Notes: generated from the letters alone by a model not told the origin. Counted from the stretch's first letter, positions 1 to 12,678 are shown. The stretch: 64,000 nucleotides of DNA from Opeltia flavorubescens (GCA_000442125.1 KE546972.1:1572022-1636021), one strand, 5' to 3'. Numbers and translations are program-made.

Positions 1-2600
1 CGGCCAGAGCAAAGTCCGTTCCATCGAGGCAGTTGAAGAATGTACTGCCGGGATCTGATACTAGTGACAAGACTTTGGAGCATATTTCGAGACTTATCGA
101 ATCGTGTGTTGGCAGGACGGTCTTCAGACTTTCACTTGGATGGACTGAGTCAGTGGGCCGTGAAGTACGAACTAGCCAGGCATCAACGATCTTCCGATCG
201 ATTTTGCCAGACACCGATAATGGTAGCTTTGTAACAATCAGGAAGTGACTCGGGACCATGAAATTCGGTAACCTGGCTCCAAGGAATCGGAACAGCTTAC
301 CCCGATCGAAACTCGTGGACAGCACATGTTCGTGGGATAGGTAAGTCAGCTCATTTCCTTGTTCTGGTGGAATACCGCGACGTAAAACCAACTGCATTAT
401 CGCAACAAGTGTTTGCGCGTAAGGGCCCGATTGAGGCCTCGCGACCATTGATAAAGCAATGCCTGGGAATGTAGCAATATGATGCTCGACTTCTCCGATT
501 TCAACGCGTTGGCCTCGGACTTTGACTTGAAGGTCTTTCCTTCCCACAAAGTCAAAGGTACCATTACAGTTTTGTCTCACAAGATCTCCAGTCTTGTAAA
601 TCCGACGGGCGCGCTTGCTCTTTGCGGTGTTGGGCCATGTTGGGCTTTTGACAAAGGAAGCTTGCGTTTTTTGCGTATCATCAAGGTAACCTCGAGCCAA
701 AGTTGGTCCTTCGACAACCAATTCCCCGACGGCACCTATGGGAACAAGTCGGTTGTGATCTTCAGGATCAACAACCCAACAAGGCTCGCCTCCAAATTGT
801 CGACCAACGTTGGCTGGCCGTGAATCTGGACAGAGGAACTCACCGATTGCACATGCGCCACATTCTGCCGGTCCATAGCAGTTGAAGAGACGAACCCTGC
901 CAACCCATCGTGATACGTTCTCTTGCTTGACTGCTTCTCCGCCATATACCAATGTCTGCAGTGTGGGAACGTCTTCGGGGTGGATCAACAACGCAACAGA
1001 TGGAGTGAATAGCACCCAATTGACACGCATACGATTGATTATAGTGGTAAAGCTTCCCATCCGGTCTTACTCTGACGGAATGCAGACGCAACCGCCATAT
1101 ATCAGAGTCGTGAAGATATCCATCATGCTGACATCGAATGTGAATGCAGCATATTGGAAAACTCATGAACGAGATGATATGTTTAATGCACGGCCATGCG
1201 CTAAGGAACTCGTGCAGACCGAAGAATGTTCTTGGAGGATGCCTTTAGGCTTACCAGTACTACCTGACGTAAAAAGTACGAAAGCAGCATGATCCGGATG
1301 AACTGTCGGAAGTGGATCCTCAGAAACCAAGTCAGGGGACTGCAGGATCGAGGAAGTAAATTGTAACACAGTCACGGAGGTGTCCGTGAACAAGTGAGCA
1401 GTCTCTGNAGAGGTTACAACAACTGCTGCCCTTACTTTCTCCACGAGTGCTTTCAGTCGATCCTGTGGGTGGGATGGGTCTAGAGACACAAATGCACCCC
1501 CCGACCTGTGAATCGCGACCATTGCCACGATTGCAGTGAAAGACTTCCTAAAACAGACAGGTACCAGCTTCTCGGGTCCAACTCCAGCCTTGACTAGTAC
1601 CCGAGCCAAACGACTTGACATTTCGTCTAGCTCCTGGTACGTGAAGTTTCCATCCCATGAGCATATCGCTGGAGCATTTGGAGAGACCCTAGCGTGCTCC
1701 AAAACCAATTGGTGCACGCAAGCGTTGACCTTGGAGGGGGGAAGGCTGATTCCAGGAATTCAGTTGATCCAAATCTCTTAAAGTGAAGAGATCTATATTC
1801 TTGACATTTCGAGTAGGGTCAGTCACGATCCCCTGAATAGCCTGCATGCAGGTATTTGCAACATTGAGCGCAGAAATGGTCGATAGTATCGATGAACCAT
1901 AGTGCAGAGTAGCCAGCAGTCTACCCTTCGAAAGGTGTACATCGACGACCACCTGCGGCTCATTGGAGACAAGTTAGATTGGTGCAATTTGACATGCTAT
2001 CGATCTTACATCGACCAAGCCACCATCACTCCAACTTCTCAACTCCTCCCCCCAGTCTTCCAGTCAGTCATCTCTTTCGTGCTCATTAAAGAGCAGGAGA
2101 GTATTCGCTGGGAGAGCGGTCGAACCGTAGGGGCACTGGGGTTGAAGCAGCGGATCTTGTGCAGACTGCGGAAATGTATCATGATTGATCGTATTCATTT
2201 TTCTAAGCAGGTCTATCACTGGCGTCTCTGCTTCAACATCCGCCTTACAAATCAATTCATTTGACGTGTTCGACGGCAAGGACTTGTCTGTATGCGCTGC
2301 TTCCTTGGACACCTCGCAAGCAAAGCATAACGACTGGTTACCGAGATAGCATCGAAGTACCAATGCCCATGCTGCTTGCCAAACAGAAAGTGGGGACACG
2401 TTGTATTTGGCACAGCAAGAATGTAACAAGTGGACATCTCTGAAAGAAATCTCAGTTGACTGCCAAAACGCACTCGCCCCTGTACTGGTAACAAAACAAG
2501 GGAAGTTGCTTGGTGGTAAATCAGGGAGTACTTCAACATCTTACACGATGTCTACATCCAATGTTCTAGCTGCCATAGCTTTCGAATAATATTGTCAATA
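1..2600 (-). pseudogene. NRPS relic: second half of a condensation domain plus adenylation domain
   Basis: Read on the minus strand, this is the second half of a C domain (about 2545-1745; FWQSTEISFRDVHLL, then LSVWQAAWALVLRCYLG) followed by a nearly whole A domain (about 1735-150). A-domain cores are visible in order: [85 protein letters not shown] and LPLSVSGKIDRK. NRPS A domains activate an amino acid as its adenylate, and C domains form the peptide bond. The frame is broken by stops at 2541-2543, 2064-2066, 1974-1976, 1163-1165 and 1067-1069, and by a frameshift near 1718-1735 at the C-A junction. Base 1408 is ambiguous. The first C half with its HHxxxDG motif is not recognisable upstream, and any carrier domain lies beyond the left edge. 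This is a non-functional remnant; the original product is unknown. Confidence 0.9.
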
Positions 2601-4211
2601 TTCAGGGAACCAATTCTGATGTTAAGCAGGATACTCGCCGGTTGGAAATGGTCCTTTGTCACTTATACCTTGACTTTACATGTCAAACTACCTCCCGGTT
2701 CGGGAATTGTCTGCGTATTGCCGATGCCAGGTGCTTGAGATTCGATCGGTGATATGATCCAACGTGGTGATGAGAATCCATGGATTACGCGATCCGTTGC
2801 AGCTTTTCCTACGCTTCAGGACATGGAATTCTCGGATCAGGCAAAAGCAGCTTATGCGTTCTAAAGCAGCATACTTCCGCGGGTGCTTGGACAGAGTCTG
2901 CTAATTCCAGCGATGGGTCACCGTCATCGAGGTATATGCTCGGCACGCCTAAGCACACTGGTGGAGCGGTTTAAGTGACAAGCCAACAGAACAGAACAGC
3001 AAGCGATACGAACGACTATCCAGGTTTCGATACGTCCAGTAGACACTCCTAACTAGCGTATGTTCCACTGAACTTACTGTGCCATGTGCTAAGATTCACG
3101 GCAAGGATCCCTACAGCAAAACGGCCATGTACGAGTACTCCCCGAGGCGGACCGAGCCTCATTCCACAACTCTAGATCTGTCGTTGCGCAATTAGCTTTT
3201 CGATAGCATCGGGAAGATCTCCGCACCAAAGTCGTGCCAATCAATAGATGACTGGGTACACGCTTGCAGATGTACATGAGGTACTTCCTCGGACTTCCTT
3301 GCGCTGTAATGCCTGAAGGCATCATTTGGCAGCTTCCACGCCCCGGGAGTCCTCGCAATAACGGGTCTCGACCGCTTGTTACTTTGGTCCAAATTCTAAT
3401 ATATTCACTAAATTTCTTATGACAACCTATCCACCATGTCCCACCCCCACAAAGATGCTAGCCATATGAGGCTAGGAGGATTACGTATTGGCAGAATAAG
3501 GTATCAAACTTTCTGCGAACACCAGTACTTGATGACCCAAGCCTTGTCCGATGGGATTCAGGGCTACCTCTGCCGATTGGTTACGGATGATTCGAGCAAG
3601 ATCCGGATACATGGACATTGTAATGCAAGACCACAAGCCTTCCTTGATGCGTCTACAGCGTCTTTGTCAGCGATGGACCTGCAACAGCACCCCACGCCCC
3701 GATTGACATAAATTTTGTCGCTCACCCATGCTGGACAATGCAGGAGCGGCAGTAAGTGCTCTAGCTCGACCGTTTGTTGACCAGCAGAGTCCCAAGCGGC
3801 TGCCATGGCTTTTCCTCCGCTTTCACTCATAGCTTTCCTGCAGTCATACGTTCATGCAGAGTCTCTTCGACGCCTATGCTTCCCGGCTTTCTGCATGTAC
3901 GATTCCTTTGACAGCACTTTGTGGAATCTCTTCCGATCCGCATTATCTCCTCGGCAAAGCGTATGGGCAGATTCGGATGCTTCCTCGATCGTTGTAGGTC
4001 GACTTCCTCGTAGAATGTCGCAAGGCAAAACCGTCTTCGTTTGACCATGGAATTGAGAATACTCTGGCCATCATACGAGCCGCAAATTCTACCATTATAC
4101 TTCGCAACAATCTCTATCTGAGGTACTTCGAGATTCATTCAGGAGATTCAGACCAGATTCAGACCAGATTCATTCACTGTGAAAACTCAAACCTTCATCC
4201 AGCCTTACATC
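2601..4211. other. Unrecognised, probably degraded sequence
   Basis: No gene can be supported. Several open frames of 60-105 codons exist on both strands, the longest on the minus strand at 3827-4138 (103 codons). None shows a domain I recognise, and open frames on neighbouring strands do not join through plausible introns. The part next to 2600 may hold the lost first half of the NRPS condensation domain. The last 60 bases are the probable leader of the SUR2-like gene and include an 11-bp tandem repeat. Confidence 0.4.
4145..4172. repeat. 11-bp tandem repeat in the leader of the SUR2-like gene
   Basis: The unit GATTCAGACCA occurs at 4145-4155 and again at 4156-4166, followed by a partial third copy (GATTCA). 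It lies about 40 bases before the start codon at 4212. Confidence 0.8.
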
Positions 4212-5529
4212 ATGGCCATGTGCAATGACACCGTTTCTCATGTCCTACCTCCATCTTCACCTCTGGAACTAGGCCCTCGAGACTCCCTATTCTTTTTCCT
4301 TGCTGACCATCATCTCCCGTACATTGTACCAGCCGTATTCTTTTGGGTCATCAGTAATCCACAAGCAAAGTACGCCCTGTTGATCGAGCTTGACTGAAAC
4401 ATGTGGAAACAGGTTTGGTGTTCCACTATATCGACCATCGAGGCCTCTTATCTCAGTACAAACTTCACACTTCAGCTGAAGACCTTACTAAGAACCGCGC
4501 TTCGAGGAAGGATGTCATCGAATTCGCTCTCATTCAGCAAGTTGCTCAATGCTTATTGGGATACCTCATGGCCGACGATCATGGAAAATTCGTGCCTCCC
4601 CAGTATGCTATTGCGGTATGGGCGCAAAGGCTCCGATCTGTCGAGATCTGGTCCTCGCAATGGATTCAGTTGCTTGCTTCGTTTGGATCAAAGGTATCGG
4701 GGGCCGTATTTCCACTCATAACATTGCATGGTCCACTCGATGCGGTTGCCCAGCACACTGATCACGCCACGTCCTGGCCAAGCGACAGCGTGATGGTACT
4801 TGGCTTCCGTCACTTATTCCTGGCAAAAACTATCTATTGGGTCTTGTTCCCAACTTTTCAGTATATCTCCGCCATGATCCTGGCGGACACTATGCAATAC
4901 TTTGCCCACCGGGCTTTCCATGCGAATAAATGGCTCTACAGTATGGTTCCTCAGTCATAAATTTCCTAGTCGACCACCTCATATTGATTACATTCGGCAG
5001 GAAACATTCATGCCATGCACCACGATGTATACGTGCCCTTCGCTTACGGTGCATTATACAATCATCCATTAGAAACTATTCCCATTGATGCCATTGGCTT
5101 TCCCATCTGCCTTGGTATCGTTGGTTTGGACAATCGTCAGGCTGCCTTCTTTGGTGTCCTCTGGACATTCAAGATGGTCGTCGATCACTGTGGATATGAC
5201 TTTCCTTATAACCCTTGCAACATCGTCTGCCCCAACTCGGTGCTCTATCATGACCTACAGTATGTCTCCGCACCGAATGAACTATGTGTATCAATCGCTG
5301 ATCAATTTGCAGCCATCAAAGATGGGGTATGAAGTACAATTTTTCTGTGTATGGTGCCTTTTGGGACTGGTGTCTGGGCACACGTTGGTCACCTCATGAT
5401 GGCAAAGCTCAAGCCAAGTATCGCAAAGGCAAAGAAGTGGCCGAAGCAGCAATGGCCAGGGCCAATTTGCAAGCTCAGCGTCCAGAGCCGGCTATGGGCC
5501 ACTCGACGGCTGTAAAGCTTCAGACGTGA
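4212..5529 (+). CDS. SUR2-like sphingoid-base C4-hydroxylase (fatty acid hydroxylase superfamily)
   Basis: Exons 4212-4353, 4413-4940, 5001-5259 and 5313-5529 join in frame to 381 residues, with introns of 59, 60 and 53 nt. The family is membrane-bound di-iron enzymes of the ER; SUR2 converts sphinganine to phytosphingosine. Three histidine clusters are seen: HRAFH (about 213-217), HAMHH (227-231) and HDLHH (307-311). The second and third are completed only across the splice junctions, which supports the intron calls. PFAYGALYNHPLE and VDHCGYDFPYNP are typical SUR2-type surroundings, and an N-terminal hydrophobic stretch (PYIVPAVFFWVIS) is present. The upstream frame at 4179 begins with GTG, so the ATG at 4212 is preferred. 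Position beside an NRPS relic suggests an accessory paralogue rather than the housekeeping copy. Its substrate could be a sphingoid base or a long acyl chain; this is inference. Confidence 0.9.
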
Positions 5530-7455
5530 TAGATAGCTTGAGGATTTGTGGAGCAGTTCAAACGAAGTTGTTGATCATGTTGCCGACTCTGCATCCTCAA
5601 GGCTAGTACTCTGGCTAGATTTCAATTTTCGCACAATCGTCTTCAAGACTAGTATGATATCTGCAACCGCTTTTAATGTATCCCTACAAGCATTCAGCGG
5701 ATACTATCAAACTCTGTTCTCTGGTCTGGGCATTCGGAGGAGCATATGGCCCCGCAGCCGCTGTATCATGCACCAGCAGCTCACGAAATACGTCGTACAT
5801 CTCCGGACAATCTCGGCGTGGTCTAAGATGTTCTTGGTATATTCGACTCACTTAGTACACGATGCAGGTTGGATTCATCGGATCGTCTGGAGTACCATTC
5901 TTGGGCTTGCCGCATGATACGTGATCTGGACTTGTCATACTTTCACACTCAACCGCAAGGGTGCCTCCCGAAGCCCGTCTCGTCTCGATGGAACAAAGTC
6001 TCGTCTTTACGATCGCTGCAAGGACGACTTATCACATCATACATGACATCAAGCGTTCTAACGTGTATCTCGACTCCGCATTTACTGCATGGCAGTCTCA
6101 GGAATCTCATCGCCCAGGATCTCCTAGATCGGCCCTACGTTGTGGAACTTGAGGAACTCCCTCAGGCATCACCGAGCCCTTTCACCTTCTGCACCGAAAT
6201 TTTTGATTGAATCACTCTTGGTGTACCCCTCCCCTTTCCCCCCAAAAATAAGAAAAAATAGACATAAAAATAACTGCTACCAGCATCATTCGAAAAGGGT
6301 TTTTCTCCAACCGTCATGATGGAAAACAACACCTTCGCCATCCATTCATCGAAAACTCCTTCCTTCGTCCTCCCATCCTACACCCTCAGAAGAAGCCAGG
6401 TTTTGCAAAACACAACATTACGCTGGGGGGTTTTTTTTTACATTCTCCTGCACACTTGCATCTATTTTCTTTATTTCCTCTTTTCGCTGGCTAGACGATT
6501 TTTTTGAGAAATGGGACTATAGGTCATTGAGGGGGGGAGGGTAGATATGCTGTGAGCAAGGACGCGGAGTTGTACATTTTACATCTATACGTGCTTCTCT
6601 CTCTTAAAAGCAAAAGAGGGGGGGGGGAAGGAATGGGAAGAGAATATGTTTACAAATCGTGAATAAATCTACGATTAAACCCCCTCCCTTCCCTCTCTCT
6701 ACCCAAAAAAAATCCCACCGTAGCTTCTCTCTCCCATCTCTCCTGAGCTCCTTCCTTGCTTTCGTATCCGTCCGAATTTCCTCCAAAAGATCCAAATCGA
6801 TTTCGCGAGATTTGTTTTTTTCCATTCTCTTTCTTTCTAGCTTCGAAGGTATCTTACCTTGAATAAATATACATGATAAAAAAACCAGAACTCAAATGTC
6901 AGATCGGCTCTGCTTGCTTCCATAAACGGCATTTTCAAATTACCAACTTACCGAAAGATTTACTGACCTGCAAATCCATGTTGGTGGCCCCTGTGCGCGT
7001 GGGTGCTTTGTCTGGTCGGCAATCTCCCACCATAGTTATATCAATCACTCCATTCTCTATCTATATTTCGGGGGCCGGTTCCTTTGGAGGCAAAGGGACG
7101 AAATTTTTTCAATATTGTTCGATAATAGATTTGGAATGATGATTATTCACAAGTGTAAGTTTCTATCTCGGCGATATCGTTTTCTTTTTTCCTGGAACCT
7201 GTATTTTCCCTTTCCCCCAGCCAGCTTCTTTCCCTCTCTTCCTATATCCGTTCCTTAGTTAGTCTCTGTATGAATTTCTCCTCACGCAGTAGGGGTTTTT
7301 CCCCGTTCCTCCTCCCAGATTTTTGTTTTCCTTCTTCAACCCCCTACCTACCGTGCAGGCTTCATCTATGAATATACTCTATAGCATATTTAGCAATAGC
7401 GGCACTACTACCACCGCCATGCTTCATCTCCATATCGGTCCTAACGCGCTTATAC
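5530..7455. other. Intergenic: degraded coding-like stretch, then low-complexity DNA
   Basis: From about 5540 to 6210 both strands carry open frames of 60-124 codons with protein-like composition, for example minus-strand PKNGTPDDPMNPTCIV and, further on, CPEMYDVFRELLVHDTAA. They are interrupted by stops and I do not recognise a family; this may be a decayed gene. From about 6210 to 7455 the DNA is homopolymer- and pyrimidine-rich, including a run of ten G at 6618-6627, with no coding signal. It leads into the 3' end of the MFS gene on the minus strand. Confidence 0.4.
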
Positions 7456-9466
7456 CTAAGCAATTATCGTGTTGTGCTTTTGTAATGTTGCGAGGTTTTT
7501 CAATCTCAGCCAGATGCGAAGTGTCTGCATGATCTCAGGAATCATTGGCAAATATCCAGCCACCAGTGTAGAAGAACTGTCGTAACCGTCAGCAGATGCG
7601 GCACTGATGCAGTACTCTGCGAGCTCCAGGGGAGGCAGAGAAAGGTGATGTACGGCAGGAATAGCCCCAGAAAATGCAAATATCCCCATAGCGGCAGTCA
7701 TGACGCCCCAGTCATATTGTTTTACTAGAGCTCCTGCAACGACAGGACCAAATAGTGTAGCGGCTGCCATGGAGCAATTGAAAAGAGCAAAAGCTTGTGC
7801 ATAGGCTCCTCCCGGACCAAATGCATCTGGGTCTGATTTCTCTTTTGCTTCGACGACAGCCGAGAGGTCTGCAGCAACAGGTGATACGATCAGGATAAGA
7901 GTGAAACCTGCGTAACGAGAACTTTGTCAGCGTAAAGAGAGTGTCGAGCAAAAGGATAGTCCACGTATAATGAATGCATGTGAATGAACAGATACTGACC
8001 GCAGCAGATGAGTAGACCACAAAGGAGAACTTTTTGTTCCATAGAATCATGGGCTACGAGTCGAAGAAGGATCAATGGAGGAGCAGTCAGTGAGCAACCA
8101 GCCACGGCAATCCAACGGGGCCCCACTCTATCGGTCAGCTTGCCAACGAGCGATCCAGTCAAAGCGGGGACTGCAAGACACAGAAACATCAGGCCGACGT
8201 TGAGAGAGTCCCAACCAAAAAGCCCCTTGACATACAGCGGCAGCACTCCGTCGAACGCCGCCAAGATCGAGACATTGACAAAGATACCATAGATAGCAGC
8301 AAGTAAACGCGGCATGCTCAACAGCACAAGTATTGTAGGCATTCTCCTTTTCTTCCGTGGCGGCTCTTTGGATCCATTCTCCAGCAGAGTGGCATCCTCT
8401 GAAATGTTAGGCGGTTTCGCAGACGATATTGAGCCGCCGACACACTCATACTCTGGCGACTGCTGATCTGTAAAGGTCCCGTAAAACCCGGTGGCCGGGG
8501 TGACGTCTTCGGCTGGTTTGCACTTGATCGCAGTCTTCTTTTCAATCATTATCAGACGCATCACGATGTCGGCCACAATCAGTCCCCATGCCATGGCGAA
8601 CACAGACATGTACCCTGCTTTTGCGTAGACTATGCCCCCTAACAATGGGGACACAATCAAGCCAAAGCTCGAGCTCGACAATGCTGTTCCCATCCATTGA
8701 CCAATGTTTTCACGTCCTACCGTATCCACAAGCAGAGCAAGGCCCACGGTATAGGTGATAGCTGCAGAAAGGCCTTGAAGCAGGCGGCTGATCAAAAGAA
8801 CCCAACTTGCTCTAGCCAATCCGAAAGTAACTGTGGCTGCCGCGAGGATCAGGAGGCCGGCGTAGAATGTGACTGATCTGTTCGATGTACGATCTGCGAC
8901 CCAGCCGCAGATTGCTATGATTATTACTACCGTCAGCTTCCATTAGCAATAGGATGCTTGATGATACTCACGAGAACCAATCAAGATAGCACCACCGAAG
9001 ACAGCGAAGATAAAGGAGTTCCACCATTGTACTGAGAGGATATTAGCAATGTGGAGATCCAGATCAACAACATAGATGCACCCTGATCCTCAGGCACCCC
9101 TGATCTCTCTCGAAGACTGAAAGGCAGCACAGGAACAACCTAAGATTCGAATCATCATTCAGTAAGTCCGTCTGCTGATGCCTTCTTGACCTGGAGGTGA
9201 CCAGGACCGTTGCAGGTGTGCTCTCATTTCAAAAGAGACAATCAGGATTGCCGGACACTTGGGCACAGGAAGCTGCTCACCACTCCGTGAAGAAAAGCAT
9301 CCTAGGACAGGCAATCAATTAAGATATGTACTCGCTAAGCATAATATTTTACAGTGAATATAGCCACACAAACAGTGGCGAGAATAAAGCCATTTGACGA
9401 CCTGAAGTCGAGCAACCAAGGACTCCTCGTATGTTCCTGACCAGCTCGCTCAGGGTCATGTGCCAT
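7456..9466 (-). CDS. MFS transporter, DHA1/vesicular-amine-type drug:H+ antiporter
   Basis: Six exons on the minus strand, 9466-9353, 9301-9281, 9139-9082, 9031-8972, 8914-8000 and 7907-7456, join in frame to 539 residues; the second exon is only 21 nt. The protein has the major-facilitator layout: a first transmembrane helix (NGFILATVCVAIFTDAFLHG), the loop signature GWVADRTSNRS after helix 2, the helix-4/5 stretch SRLLQGLSAAITYTVGLALL, a long hydrophilic central loop of about 90 residues, then a second helical half with KLTDRVGPRW. Such proteins export small molecules with proton antiport in the plasma or vacuolar membrane. The start MAHDPERAGQ is the first ATG in frame before helix 1. Within the left accessory block it is a natural candidate exporter for a local metabolite, but the substrate cannot be read from the sequence. 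Confidence 0.9.
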
Positions 9467-10538
9467 ATTTCCAGATATGCAGATTTAATGCAGCGTATGC
9501 GTGGATGAATGAATGAATGAACGAGGAAAAAAACAACTTGCTTAATTGGCCCAAGCTTTGAAGGGACTGGAGTTCATTTCGGCAATACAAGCGGGTGCAG
9601 TAGGTACATAAGAAGCATCTGATGTGAAAAATCCTCGCTTACGGTCGAAAGGACATGGTCATTCTATGAAGCGCACGAAGGGTCTCCAAGACCGGGCTCC
9701 TGCGTAAAGGGACTTGTGTTTCCCGGGTAGGACAATGGTACGAGAGTGACGACACATCGGTCTCGACAAGAACCACAATTTTCCCCCAACATGGCTTTGT
9801 TCTCGGCCGTGCGATTGTCCAAGCAATGGCTTCGGATCAGATCGAGACTTCCTTTAGCCACTCAGGACGCGAAGAGCCCACTCCTCAAGCTTGGAAAAGG
9901 CCGTGGTTTGCATAGCCGCTGCATCCGTTCGTGATTGAGCTATAGGCAGGATTAAGACAACTAACTGTTTCTGTGGCGTGGCAATTGATACTTGCAGGAT
10001 GACGGGTCGAGGTACAGAGATATATGGGGAAATCCGGCTGCAAGATCGAAGCGGTTTCCTAACAACCGAGAAATACGCTTAGCGCTGTATTGATACCAGA
10101 ACCTTCTTTAGCGCCCGCATTCCGGTCTACGTGGTGTTCTTCCGATCGACCGGGAGTACCCGAAAGACCCTTGATATTAGCGTTCATGAACTGTCTTGCA
10201 ATCCAAGTTAGGCTCTAAGGGAAAGAATCGTTGCCTTGTCGTTCTTGAACGACCAGCAAGACTCTGGTCGTAATTGCAGTAGGAGCTCAAGCGGAGCTAC
10301 AGAGGGTCTAGGGTAATATTTTTATATTTCAAATTAGTATGTCGTTCCATGCTCGATCGTAGATCTACGAGTAAGACCGAGAATGCTTCGAGACCCACAA
10401 CAATACCTTTGTTTTACCAATAGATACCTTTCTCGCCACCTTATGCATCATTGACGTGCTTACTGGATGTTCATACTGCTATCCATTGGCCAGAAGCACT
10501 GACGCCCGCTTCGACTGCGTATCAACCCCTCTTTTCCG
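9467..10538. promoter_or_regulatory. Shared upstream region between divergent MFS and APC transporter genes
   Basis: About 1.07 kb between two divergently transcribed transporter genes, so it must contain both promoters. I see no gene. A short run of GAAT units lies near 9503-9522. Open frames at 9664-9934 overlap on both strands and look like chance. Confidence 0.5.
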
Positions 10539-12678
10539 ATGGCTTTGAGAAAGTATCGTCCCACCATCGATGCTCATGACCATGAAGAGGGGGAAGCTCT
10601 ACTTAATGATGCAAGCTCTTCTGCGCATGAAGTTGGTGCATCTTTCCTGTCAGAGAGTATGACAACCCGAATCAAGACCACTCGGTCTGGAGAAAAGGCT
10701 ATCGTTGACATATCAGGCGATGGCAGTGAACTCGGTCTCGAATCTCTAGCAGATTCCCGCGATCTCGATAGTGCACATCTTTCCGCTCAGGGTCATGAAG
10801 CCGAATTGCCGCGTTCCTTCTCCGCTCTTGCTGCCATTGGCCTTGGCTACAGGTACGGTCAGACCTCTATCCAGCTTCTAGATTCCCCAACTAACCCGCG
10901 TGTTCAGCATTACCAATTCTTGGGCGGGTTACTTGAGTAATTTCGGCCAGAATTTGAACTATGGTGGACCTCAAGTCGTCGTCTTTGGATTACTTGTGGC
11001 GACAGCTGTACAATGGGTAATCACCCTTGGTCTTGCTGAGGTTGCTTCAGCATTCCCATCCGCGGGAGTGAGTGTCATCGGCCTGTCCACCGACTGAGAT
11101 GGCTGCTAAGATCATGTCCTAGGGACAATACCATTTCACATATATCCTCGCCCCAACGAGGCATAAGAGATTTGCTGCCTTCGTCGTGGGTTGGATGACA
11201 CTGCTGGGCTGGTGGGTCGTCACTTGCTCAGGCCTCTCGTTATGTGCCGTATCTGTTGCTGGTATAATCAACTTTTGGCACGAGGGATTCGAAGCTACAA
11301 GATGGCAGGTATATCTCATATACCTTGCCAGCATCTTTGTTACTGGTAAGTTTTTCATGGCGGAGCACCGTCCACCGCTGACGAGACATGCAGCTGCTCC
11401 GGTATTTTTGTCGCCTAGAGCTATCCCCAAATTCGTTCAAGCTGCGCTCTATATCTCCGTGGGAGGTTTCGTCGTCGTCTTCTGTATGCTGCTAGGCCTC
11501 AAGAAGCACACACAACCGGGTTCTTTCATTACCCAGTCAGGCCTTGGAACCAGTGGTTGGAGCCCTGGTACAGCGTGGATCATGGGGATCACCAATGCAA
11601 TGTAAGCTCTCCTGGGATTGAAAAAGGGTTGTGAGGCTCATCAGTCCAAAGGTACGCATATGCAGGGACTGATGGAGCGATCCATATCGCCGAGGAGATT
11701 CCGCAACCGGGAAAGAACATACCTCGAGCTTTGTAAGTCGTGACCGTTTGACGAGGTTATTTCTGTACTGAGACCCACCAGGAACATGACTATGGGTATC
11801 GGCTTCGTAACAGCTTTCCCAATGTTCCTGGCTCTTATGTTTGCCGTGACTGATATCGACGCCATACTCAATTCGAACCTGCCTAGTTTGCAGATGTTCT
11901 ACCAGATCACCCAGAATAGGAGTGTTGCCACCTTCATGATGTGTTGGGTTATTGTCCTTTATTACAGTAAGTACTCTCCAACAACAGACCGCTGTCTTAC
12001 TGAACACTGTCTTAGTGGCGTTGATTGGCCAATGGATCACCGCTGGCCGGATGACATGGGCTTTTGCCAGAGACGTAAGACGATTGGACCGTTTCGTACA
12101 ATGGAGGAATGCTGATGATTAAAATAGCGAGGCATTCCATTCTCTGAATACTTCTCTCGGGTCAGCGTTACTCGTGACTTTCCGGCGCGCGGGACGGCCC
12201 TTTCCGTATGTTTCTGTTGCTTGTATGGCCTCCTATATCTCGCAAGCACGACGGCTTTCAATTCGATCGTGACAGGTGCAGTCCTATACTTGGTACGTCG
12301 TCATCTCCCCAGTGGTTCAACCCTCGTGACCTTGATGGCTGTTGCTGACAGTTCATGGTGCCAAAGAACGTCACTTATGCTGTACCGCAAGGTATCCTCG
12401 CGACCCGTGGCCGTAAAAAGTGCCTCCCAGCACGATCATTCAACCTCGGCGTCATAGGTGTCGTGTGCAATTTTCTGACACCACTGTTGGTGACTGTTGT
12501 TGGTATCTTCATCTGCTTTCCACCGCAGCTTCCGGTTACCGTGAACAATATGAATTATACTCCAGTGATCCTTGTAGGATTATTTGCGGTCATTTTGGGG
12601 CTCTGGTCTGTTAGAGGGAACAAGTTTTCGGGTCCGAAGATCGATTGGGAGCTGTTGAATTTGACAGCATGTAGATAG
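10539..12678 (+). CDS. APC-family amino acid/choline/GABA-type permease
   Basis: Nine exons, 10539-10852, 10908-11067, 11123-11345, 11394-11601, 11652-11732, 11782-11966, 12016-12074, 12128-12292 and 12352-12678, join in frame to 573 residues; the eight introns are 48-59 nt. It belongs to the fungal amino acid/choline transporter branch of the APC superfamily (Hnm1/UgaA-like): about 90 hydrophilic residues, then twelve predicted membrane helices. Conserved stretches include SALAAIGLGY, ITNSWAGYLSNFGQNLNYGGP, GQYHFTYILAP, YAYAGTDGAIHIAEEIP and GRMTWAFARDRGIPFS. The last two are completed across introns. The role is uptake of a small amine or amino acid across the plasma membrane; the substrate is not fixed. 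It diverges from the MFS gene and lies upstream of the broken ADH in the same orientation. Confidence 0.92.

Noticed and set aside
6210-7455. Several plus-strand frames in pyrimidine-rich DNA
   Set aside because: Composition is homopolymeric, frames are short and overlap on both strands; treated as untranslated or intergenic.
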